A stretch of 64,000 nucleotides of DNA from Pannonibacter sp. SL95 (lineage in GTDB: Bacteria > Pseudomonadota > Alphaproteobacteria > Rhizobiales > Stappiaceae). The first letter of the stretch is position 1; each line of letters starts with the position of its first letter. Below the pieces are notes generated by a model. The model was given only the letters and a program-made list of their open reading frames with translations, ran no database searches and was not told the origin of the DNA. The DNA is taken from NCBI RefSeq assembly GCF_026672425.1, contig NZ_JAPPRC010000006.1, forward strand, positions 558,001 to 622,000, written 5' to 3'. The translations under genes were made by a program, and so were the position numbers. Of the stretch, positions 57,760 through 64,000 are shown piece by piece.

Positions 57760-59404
57760 AGAGAGCCTCCTTGAACGGGTCTTCGCCGACGCGGCGGTAG
57801 ACGTCGAGGAAAGTCTCGTCCTTCGAGCTGCGCAGCTTCAGGTAGGTGTCCACCAGCGTCTCGATGGCATCCACCACCTCGTCGGAGGAGAAGCCGCGGC
57901 CGATGATCTCGCCGATCGAGGACTGCTCGTCGGCCGAGCCGCCGAGCGTGATCTGGTAGAACTCCTCGCCCTTCTTCTCGAGGCCGAGAATTCCGATGTG
58001 GCCGACATGGTGATGGCCGCAGGCGTTGATGCAGCCGGAGATCTTGATCTTCAGCTCGCCGATGTCGCTCTGCCGCTCCGGTGCGCCGAAACGTTCGGAA
58101 ATCCGCTGCGCCACCGGGATGGACCGGGCCGTGGCAAGGGCGCAATAGTCCATGCCGGGGCAGGCGATGATGTCGGTGATGAGCCCGGCGTTGCCCTCCG
58201 CCATGCCGTTCTTCACCAGCACGTCGAAGATTTCCGGCAGGTCATCAAGCGCCACATGCGGCAGGATGACGTTCTGCTCGTGGCTGATGCGGATCTCGTC
58301 GAAGGCATAGCCCTCGGCGAGATTGGCGATCACGTCCATCTGGGCGTCGGTCGCGTCGCCCGGGATGCCGCCGATCGGCTTCATCGACAGGGTCACGCTG
58401 GTGTAGCCCGGCACCCGGTGCGGGTTGAGGTTGTGTGCCACGAAGCGGGCGAAGGCGGGGTCGGTGGCCTTGCGCGTCTCGACCTTGGCGCTCGTCTCGG
58501 CGCGCGGGTCCAGCTGCGGCGGGGCGAAATAGGTTTCGATGCGGCGCACTTCCGCGTCCGGCAGGCGCAGGATGCCGAAGCGGATCTTCTCGAACTCGGC
58601 CTCGATATCCGCCTTCAGGTCTTCCAGGCCCGTCTCGTGCACGAGGATCTTGATGCGCGCCTTGTACTTGTTGTCGCGGCGGCCATACCGGTTGTAGACG
58701 CGCAGGATCGCTTCCGAATAGGCCAGAAGGTCTTCCTCGGGCAGGAAGTCGCGGACCTTGCGGCCGATCATCGGCGTGCGGCCAAGACCGCCGCCGACGA
58801 ACACGACAAAGCCGATCTCGCCGGCCTCGTTGCGGGCGAGCTGCAGGCCGATGTCATGCACCTGCACGGCGGCGCGGTCATGCGGCGCGCCGGTGATGGC
58901 CACCTTGAACTTGCGCGGCAGGAACGAGAATTCCGGATGCAGCGATGACCACTGGCGCAGGATCTCTGCATAGGGGCGCGGATCGGCGATCTCGTCGGCG
59001 GCAGCGCCGGCGAAGTGATCCGCCGTCACGTTGCGGATGCAGTTGCCGGAGGTCTGGATGGCATGCATCTCGACTTCGGCCAGCTCTTCCAGGATGCGCG
59101 GCGTGTCTTTGAGGCTCGGCCAGTTGAACTGGATGTTCTGGCGCGTGGTGAAATGGCCATAGCCCTTGTCATAGGTGCGGGCGATATGCGCCAGCTTGCG
59201 CATCTGGCGGCTGTTCAGCGTGCCATAGGGGATGGCGACGCGCAGCATGTAGGCGTGCAGCTGCAGGTACAGCCCGTTCATCAGGCGCAGCGGCTTGAAC
59301 TCGTCTTCCGACAGCTCGCCCGACAGGCGGCGGCGCACCTGGTCGGCGAATTGCGCGGTGCGTTCCTGAACGAAGGCCTGGTCGAATTCATCGTAGCGGT
59401 ACAT
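57746..59404 (-). CDS. cysI: Sulfite reductase hemoprotein (siroheme) CysI
   Basis: A 552-residue enzyme reducing sulfite to sulfide. Siroheme/4Fe-4S ligands are visible as ACPGMDYCALATARS and KISGCINACGHHHVGHIG (C-x5-C ... C-x3-C). NIQFNWPSLKDTPRILEEL is a conserved barrel segment. No cysJ flavoprotein is present, so electrons probably come from ferredoxin. The ATG at 59404 is preferred; an in-frame start at 59554 overlaps the upstream DUF2849 gene. It is followed by cysH with overlap. Confidence 0.94.
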   Translation of the reverse strand: MYRYDEFDQAFVQERTAQFADQVRRRLSGELSEDEFKPLRLMNGLYLQLHAYMLRVAIPYGTLNSRQMRKLAHIARTYDKGYGHFTTRQNIQFNWPSLKDTPRILEELAEVEMHAIQTSGNCIRNVTADHFAGAAADEIADPRPYAEILRQWSSLHPEFSFLPRKFKVAITGAPHDRAAVQVHDIGLQLARNEAGEIGFVVFVGGGLGRTPMIGRKVRDFLPEEDLLAYSEAILRVYNRYGRRDNKYKARIKILVHETGLEDLKADIEAEFEKIRFGILRLPDAEVRRIETYFAPPQLDPRAETSAKVETRKATDPAFARFVAHNLNPHRVPGYTSVTLSMKPIGGIPGDATDAQMDVIANLAEGYAFDEIRISHEQNVILPHVALDDLPEIFDVLVKNGMAEGNAGLITDIIACPGMDYCALATARSIPVAQRISERFGAPERQSDIGELKIKISGCINACGHHHVGHIGILGLEKKGEEFYQITLGGSADEQSSIGEIIGRGFSSDEVVDAIETLVDTYLKLRSSKDETFLDVYRRVGEDPFKEALYGAE

Positions 59405-59456
59405 GGCGCGTCTCCGGCAGGCGGAAGGCCGATGCCTTCCCCCGCAAATCTCGTTG

Positions 59457-59753
59457 TCAGGCGGTCTCGCGGGCCTGCTTGCCAAGGGCGGGATGGGTGG
59501 TGGGGCCGGCGGCGCGGATCTTCTCGCGGAAGCGCGCCGGTTCGAGCCGTCCATCGGTCTCGATCACGTCGATCTCGTAGGGCTCGACGATCAGCCGGGC
59601 GGCAACAGCCTGTGCCCCAAGGGCGAGCGCAGCGGCAATCTCGTCCTTGTCCGCAAGCACGCGCGCCTCGCCGATCAGCTCGACCCAGGTGCCCTCAGGG
59701 CCCTGGAACACGACCTCGCCGTCGATCAGACGGTTGGCGGTGATGACCTTCAT
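59457..59753 (-). CDS. DUF2849 family protein
   Basis: A 98-residue small soluble protein beginning MKVITANRLIDGEVVF and containing WVELIGEARVLADKDEIAAA and PYEIDVIETDG, the pattern of DUF2849. The gene is characteristically placed between cysG and cysI in alphaproteobacteria. A role in siroheme or sulfite-reductase function is plausible but unproven. Confidence 0.9.
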   Translation of the reverse strand: MKVITANRLIDGEVVFQGPEGTWVELIGEARVLADKDEIAAALALGAQAVAARLIVEPYEIDVIETDGRLEPARFREKIRAAGPTTHPALGKQARETA

Positions 59754-59803
59754 TCCTCTCTCCTCAGGCCGCCCCGCGACGGGCAGCCACTTGTTCTGCG
59801 CCC

Positions 59804-61255
59804 TCAGGCGGCGATGGTGGCCCGCAGGCGCGGAGCAATCGGGGCGGCCTTCGACAGGGCCGCATGAGCGACGGCTTCGCCGATGACGATCAGCGTCGCG
59901 CCGGAAATGTCCGCGCGCTCACCGAGCGCCGGCAGATCGGCAAGCGTGCCGGCAAACTGGCGCTCCTCCGGATGGGCGGCATTCTCGATGATGGCGACGG
60001 GCGTGGTGCCAGCAAGGCCGGCCTCCATCAGCCGCTGCGACACCGCAGCGGCCACGGTGCGGCCCATGTAGACGGCAACGGTCGCGCCCTTCAGCGCCAG
60101 GCCGGCCCAGTCGGGCAGGGTCTCGCTGTCGGCACTGTGGCCGGTGGCAAACACCAGTGTCGAGGCGACCCCGCGCAGGGTCAGCGGGATCTGGGCCGAG
60201 GCGGCGGCGGCAAAGGCGGCGGTGACGCCGGGCACAACCTCAAAGCCGATGTCTGCGGCGCGCAGGGCGTCCATTTCCTCGCCCGCCCGGCCGAACACCA
60301 GCGGATCGCCGGCCTTCAGGCGCACCACCTTGTGGCCGTCCTGCGCCAGCTCGACCAGCACGGTGTTGATCTGGTCCTGCGGCACGGAATGGGCGCCCTT
60401 GCGCTTGCCGACCGAAATGCGCTGCGCATCGCGCCGGCCCATGGCCACCACGGCTTCCGGCACCAGCGCGTCATAGACGATGACATCGGCTTCCTGCAGC
60501 AAGCGCTGGGCCCGCAGGGTCAGGAGATCCTCGGCACCGGGGCCGGCACCGACCAGCCAGACGAAACCACTCTCGTCCTGGGCCGCATTCAGCAGGCGCT
60601 GTGCTTCCACGCGCGCCACATCCGGGCGGCCGGCATAGAAATTGGTGGCAACGGGGCCGGAGAAGAACTTCGCCCAGAAGCGGCGGCGGGTCGCGCCATC
60701 GGTGAGGACACGGGCGGCTGTCTCGCGCAGGCTCTCGGCCAGACGGGCAAGGTCACCGGTCGAGCGCGGCAGCAGGCCCTCGATGCGGGCGCGGATATGC
60801 CGGGCGAGCACGGGGCCGACGCCGGTGGACGTGATGGCAACGGCAATCGGGGCGCGGTTGACCAGCGCGCCGGTGTAGAAGTCGCAAAGCTCCGGCTTGT
60901 CGACCGCGTTGGCGGGAACGCCGAGAATACGGGCGGCCTCCACGACCGCGCGGTCCAGCCGCTCGTCCTCGCGGGCGGAGAACACCAGCGCCACGCCGTT
61001 CAGGTGGCGCGGGCGGAAATCCTCGGCAATGTGATGCGCGCCGACGGCGGCGATGACCTCGGCCAGCTCCGGCTCGATCTCCGCAGACACCACCTCGATG
61101 ATGGCGTTGGTCTCGCCCAGGAGCCGCACCTTGGCCGCCGCTTCGCCGCCATGTCCAACGACGAGGACCCGCCGGTCCGCCACCTTGTGGAAGGCGGGGA
61201 ACACGTCGAGGCGCGACAGGCGCTTCAGATCAGTCGTTTCGCTGCGAACGGACAT
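59804..61255 (-). CDS. cysG: Siroheme synthase CysG (fused)
   Basis: A 483-residue trifunctional enzyme making the siroheme needed by CysI. The N-terminal dehydrogenase/ferrochelatase domain (about 1-210) has the NAD motif RRVLVVGHGGEAAAKVRLL and AITSTGVGPVLARHIR. The C-terminal uroporphyrinogen III methyltransferase domain (about 225-470) has VWLVGAGPGAEDLLTLRAQR, VIVYDALVP, RLKAGDPLVFGRAGEE and VVPGVTAAFAAAA. It is the first gene of the leftward operon cysG-DUF2849-cysI-cysH-DUF934. Confidence 0.95.
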   Translation of the reverse strand: MSVRSETTDLKRLSRLDVFPAFHKVADRRVLVVGHGGEAAAKVRLLGETNAIIEVVSAEIEPELAEVIAAVGAHHIAEDFRPRHLNGVALVFSAREDERLDRAVVEAARILGVPANAVDKPELCDFYTGALVNRAPIAVAITSTGVGPVLARHIRARIEGLLPRSTGDLARLAESLRETAARVLTDGATRRRFWAKFFSGPVATNFYAGRPDVARVEAQRLLNAAQDESGFVWLVGAGPGAEDLLTLRAQRLLQEADVIVYDALVPEAVVAMGRRDAQRISVGKRKGAHSVPQDQINTVLVELAQDGHKVVRLKAGDPLVFGRAGEEMDALRAADIGFEVVPGVTAAFAAAASAQIPLTLRGVASTLVFATGHSADSETLPDWAGLALKGATVAVYMGRTVAAAVSQRLMEAGLAGTTPVAIIENAAHPEERQFAGTLADLPALGERADISGATLIVIGEAVAHAALSKAAPIAPRLRATIAA

Positions 61256-61290
61256 GGCCGCACTCCGGGCGATGAAAAACTATGCTCAAG

Positions 61291-61319
61291 ATACCGGGCG
61301 CTTTCGCAAAATACCGGGC
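61291..61319. promoter_or_regulatory. Paired ATACCGGGC direct repeats upstream of cysG
   Basis: ATACCGGGC occurs at 61291-61299 and again at 61311-61319, exactly 20 bp apart (about two helical turns), 36-64 nt upstream of the cysG start. CTCCGGGC at 61263 may be a third partial unit. This could be the operator of the sulfur regulator. The regulator is not identified. Confidence 0.4.
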
Positions 61320-61474
61320 ATCGTTTTTCAAAGTTCTGAAGCGGGGGAGAAAATGCTCCTGTGTCAGCGAATTTTGCCGGAAATGGCGGGGACACAGAGG
61401 TCCACTCCGGGTCCCGCTGTCTGGCAAGCGCAAGTGGGTGGCGGACGGGGAAAGCCCGGCCGCAGATCCGCGTC

Positions 61475-62413
61475 TTACCCCGCCATCTCGCCGCGCAGCT
61501 GGCTGGGGGTGCAGCCGTAGCGCTTGCGGAAGGCGCGGGAGAAGTGGGCGCTGGAGGAGAAGCCGCAAGAATAGGCGACTTCCGAGATCGAGCTGCCGCG
61601 GAAGGTCGGATCCGTGAGCCGGGCATGGGCCCGCTCCAGGCGCAGGTCCCAAAGGAAGCTGGCCGGGGTCACGTTCTCGGCCTCGAAGGCGCGGAAGATG
61701 TAGCGGCGCGAGCAGCCCATACGCTGGGCGATTTCTTCGACATCGAGATTGGGACGGGCCAGATTGGCCTCGACATAGGCCTTCACCCGGCTCCGCAGGA
61801 TCTTCAGCGACATGGAATCGCGTTCGTCCTCGGTTTCCTCAGGCAGGATCAGGCTGGTGGCGAGGCGGACAATCGTGTCGCCAACGCGGGCGCGGGCAGT
61901 TTCATCGAGCACGGGCGCCTCCGTCATTGCGTTGCGGACAAGGCCGGCAACGATGCGTGAAATTCCGTTCTGTTCGGCCGTGAAGAGATGCGGGCCGGTT
62001 AGACGCTGGAGCAGGGCCGCAGAAAAATTGTGCCGGGGCACCTGCAACAGGAACTGTGTGATGCGCGAGACGTTGTTGAGGGCGTAGGGGCGGGTCGGGT
62101 CATAAAGCAGCATGGAGCCGGTGCCGACGATCAGGCTCATGCCGCCCTGTTCCATCACCGAACGGCCATCCGCCTGCAGGATCAGCTTGATGGAATCCAC
62201 GTCATGGGACCGCTGCGCCACCCGCTGACCGCGCACGCCATGCGCCGTCGCGTCGATGCGCGACAGGCGGCAGGGGCCGAAATCGGCAGACTGCAGCGTC
62301 GCGGCACGGGTTTCGGTTTCGAAGTCGAGCTGGATGTTTCCGAACAGCCGCCGGGCCAGACCGGGCAGTTCCGGTCCTGACCCGATGTCCATCGGGGCGT
62401 GGGTGAAAGCCAT
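61475..62413 (-). CDS. AraC-family transcription regulator
   Basis: A 312-residue regulator. The N-terminal half has a beta-rich sensing domain of the AraC_binding_2/FeaR-like kind (SIKLILQADGRSVMEQGG, MLLYDPTRPYALNN). The C-terminal HTH_18 domain (about 205-308) has LDVEEIAQRMGCSRRYIFRA and ISEVAYSCGFSSSAHFSRAF. The effector is unknown. It is monocistronic, transcribed in the same direction as, and upstream of, the cys operon, with a 219-nt gap. Confidence 0.87.
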   Translation of the reverse strand: MAFTHAPMDIGSGPELPGLARRLFGNIQLDFETETRAATLQSADFGPCRLSRIDATAHGVRGQRVAQRSHDVDSIKLILQADGRSVMEQGGMSLIVGTGSMLLYDPTRPYALNNVSRITQFLLQVPRHNFSAALLQRLTGPHLFTAEQNGISRIVAGLVRNAMTEAPVLDETARARVGDTIVRLATSLILPEETEDERDSMSLKILRSRVKAYVEANLARPNLDVEEIAQRMGCSRRYIFRAFEAENVTPASFLWDLRLERAHARLTDPTFRGSSISEVAYSCGFSSSAHFSRAFRKRYGCTPSQLRGEMAG

Positions 62414-62692
62414 GACGTCCTCCCGCCATCTGCCGGTCTGTCGCCCTTTTGGGTGACCGGTCTGGTTCTGCCGTCCGGATCACCTGCGCCAGATGGCGTC
62501 AGTCCTCCAGATCCGGGTGCGGCACGGTTCCAGCCAGTGGAACGTCCTAGATAATAAACATATTAAATATCTCATTGGAAGAGGGGTGTGAGATACCTCG
62601 AGAAAAATGCTGAACCGGTTGGGGTGGGGACGTCTGGCTGTTGCCGGGCGCTATTGGTAGGCTCTGCCATTCCGATGCAATTGGGGAAACGA
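62414..62692. other. Intergenic region between the AraC gene and the Imm50-like gene
   Basis: A 279-nt divergent region. An AT-rich segment around 62550-62580 (AATAAACATATTAAATATC) is the likely promoter area. No repeat or RNA gene was recognised. Confidence 0.4.
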
Positions 62693-63088
62693 ATGGAACC
62701 GGCCGATACCTTACTGATGCTGCCCGGCGGACAAGCTGTGGCTGACTGGTTCGGGCGGGTGCCTCGTTTTCACGATGCCGAGATTTTTGCGCTTGGCTTC
62801 GACATGTCCAGCGGGGCAACCCTGCGCCTGCATGCATGGAACCTGACAGGGGAACGCGACGGCAAGGGCGTCTTCCTAGTAGACAAGAACGCTGTCGTAT
62901 CCATCCAGTTCGCAGGCGTCCGCGAAGTGAATCTGACCGATCTGAACCTCCTGCCGGCGATTGTTTACGAGCTGTCTGTCAGCAAAGTAGATTACGATTT
63001 CCGCGTTGAATGGTCGTCGAGTTACGGTGTTTACGGGTACATCGTTGCGTCAGACGCGCGTTTGGACCTGACGCCAGGCGCGCCCTGA
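62693..63088 (+). CDS. Imm50-like immunity family protein
   Basis: A 131-residue cytoplasmic protein. WFGRVPRFHDAEIFALGF, followed by TLRLHAWN, VSIQFAGVREVNLTDLN and SYGVYGYIVAS, follows the pattern of the Imm50 family of polymorphic-toxin immunity proteins (W-x2-FHDAE, then F-x-GV, then YG-x-x-G). The ATG at 62693 has a GGGGAA site; an in-frame start at 62588 is less likely. No toxin gene is adjacent, so it is an orphan copy. Codon use appears less GC-biased than its neighbours, hinting at acquisition. Confidence 0.6.
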   Translation: MEPADTLLMLPGGQAVADWFGRVPRFHDAEIFALGFDMSSGATLRLHAWNLTGERDGKGVFLVDKNAVVSIQFAGVREVNLTDLNLLPAIVYELSVSKVDYDFRVEWSSSYGVYGYIVASDARLDLTPGAP

Positions 63089-63151
63089 GTCTGGACCGGC
63101 GCTTGGTGGCTGTTGAGCTATGCGATGCGGACAAAGAGGGGTGGTAATCTT

Positions 63152-63261
63152 TCATCGTCGCTCCTGCGCAGGCAGGAACCTAGTAATCGAGGCGTCGTCT
63201 GCTGAAATACACAACGCCCACCGGGGATACTGGATCCCTGCCTTCGCAGGGATGACGAGGG
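63152..63261. repeat. Intergenic inverted repeat, family C
   Basis: Left arm CGTCGCTCCTGCGCAGGCAG and GAACCTAGTAATC; right arm GGATACTGGATCCCTGCC and TTCGCAGGGATGACGAG. The arms are imperfect inverted copies about 35 nt long around a 40-nt centre. It is of the widely distributed CGTCATTCCTGCGAAGGCAG type and distinct from families A and B. Confidence 0.75.
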
Positions 63262-63298
63262 GGAGAGACGCGGGACGGCGCGGGGGGCAATGAAAACG

Positions 63299-63916
63299 TC
63301 AGTCTTCGAGGGGCTCGTCGCCCTTGCGCGGCCGGCCGCGGCGGGGGGAGGGGCTGGGGGCGCGGGTGCCGAGGTCGAGGCCGAGGGATTCGGCGATGAG
63401 CGGACCGTCGTTCATGACTTCGTCTAGCTCGCGCAGCATGTCCTGCAGGACGGCGAGCCGCTCGGCACCATAGCGGCGCGTGATCTCGGCATAGATGCCT
63501 TCCGAGTGCTGGCCGGCCTGGTCGATGAGGATCTGACCGGCCGGGCTGATGGAGATCAGCACGCGGCGCATGTCGTTCTCGTCGGCCATGCGCTGCACAA
63601 GATCCCGCTCCTCAAGACCCTTGAGGATGCGCGACAGGCTGGGTGCGAGCAGGCAAGTGGCGTCGGCCAGTTCCAGCACCTCGATTGCGGAGACCGAGGA
63701 GAGGGCCCGCAGCACGCGCCATTGCTGCTCGGTGATGCCAAACCGGGCAAGGCTGGGGCGGAACTGGCGCATCACGGCTTCCCGCGCGCGCAGCAGGGAC
63801 ATGGGCAGTGACTTGGAGAAATCACGCAGCCGAACCCGCATGCCGGCGCCCGACAGGGAGACGATGCTCTCGGTCGCCGGCAGACGGCGATGGGTGGGGC
63901 GAGAATCTCTTGTCAT
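63299..63916 (-). CDS. MarR-family regulator, HpaR-like
   Basis: A 205-residue regulator. The segment LRDFSKSLPMSLLRAREAVM, followed by FRPSLARFGITEQQWRVLRA, is the hallmark of HpaR, which represses homoprotocatechuate degradation. The winged helix has LELADATCLLAPSLSRILKG and the wing DENDMRRVLISISPAG. A basic tail (RRGRPRKGDE) follows. The start at 63916 is one of several in-frame options (63988, 63841). Target genes are not in the window, so they may lie beyond the right edge. Confidence 0.8.
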   Translation of the reverse strand: MTRDSRPTHRRLPATESIVSLSGAGMRVRLRDFSKSLPMSLLRAREAVMRQFRPSLARFGITEQQWRVLRALSSVSAIEVLELADATCLLAPSLSRILKGLEERDLVQRMADENDMRRVLISISPAGQILIDQAGQHSEGIYAEITRRYGAERLAVLQDMLRELDEVMNDGPLIAESLGLDLGTRAPSPSPRRGRPRKGDEPLED

Positions 63917-64000
63917 GTTCACAAATTTTCCAAGTGGCTGATGCCTATCCCGAAAGTGGCCATATGGAAAGCGCCATCGTTCCGGCAATGGGGCAAACCC

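Overview
This is high-GC DNA with the gene content of an alphaproteobacterium of the order Hyphomicrobiales. The pointers are a FixL-FixJ-FixK micro-oxic circuit placed next to ccoNOQP and ccoGHIS, alphaproteobacterial small genes such as DUF2849 and DUF934 in the cysteine operon, and numerous TRAP transporters. The set would fit a Stappiaceae member (Pannonibacter, Labrenzia or Stappia type), but the genus is an inference.

Layout. (1) 1-2.3 kb: the start of a symporter-type sensor kinase, mscL and a class I aminotransferase. (2) 2.3-16.8 kb: a micro-oxic respiration island with fixL, fixJ, a single-domain receiver (FixT candidate), fixK, hemN, an AbrB-family membrane protein, ccoNOQP and ccoG-fixH-fixI-fixS. 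FixJ-like boxes precede fixL and fixK. FNR/FixK-type boxes precede hemN, ccoN and ccoG. (3) 16.8-18.5 kb: sparse DNA with a CheY-like regulator and two small genes. (4) 18.5-31.2 kb: a hexuronate/glucuronide locus (uxaC, uxuB, a GH31 glycosidase, a TRAP transporter, a GH2 beta-glucuronidase, a UxuR-like repressor and uxuA) with a UxuR-like operator in its divergent promoter. (5) 31.5-41 kb: an RpiR-controlled TRAP/catabolic operon with a glutamine-synthetase-like ligase, an aldehyde dehydrogenase, an Fe-alcohol dehydrogenase and an N-formylglutamate amidohydrolase-like enzyme. It looks like a gamma-glutamylated amine or amino-alcohol pathway. (6) 41.1-42.27 kb: an IS110-family element inserted inside an intergenic palindromic repeat. 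(7) 42.4-55.7 kb: a TetR-controlled acyl-CoA/aldehyde pathway with a branched-chain-amino-acid-type ABC transporter. (8) 55.9-61.3 kb: a cold-shock gene and the sulfate-assimilation operon cysG-DUF2849-cysI-cysH-DUF934. (9) 61.5-64 kb: an AraC regulator, an Imm50-like protein and a MarR/HpaR-type regulator.

Most notable. The left end of the IS110 element encodes a predicted bridge RNA that can be read by eye. It has a 5' stem-loop and two internal-loop hairpins. The second loop carries exact 9-nt matches to the two ends of the element. The first carries matches to both flanks of the insertion site, so the RNA appears to have specified its own insertion into this genome's palindromic repeat family. 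Other observations are a shared TetR operator at two promoters, a pair of RpiR-type palindromes, a possible heteromeric MaoC hydratase and a composite inverted repeat present three times.
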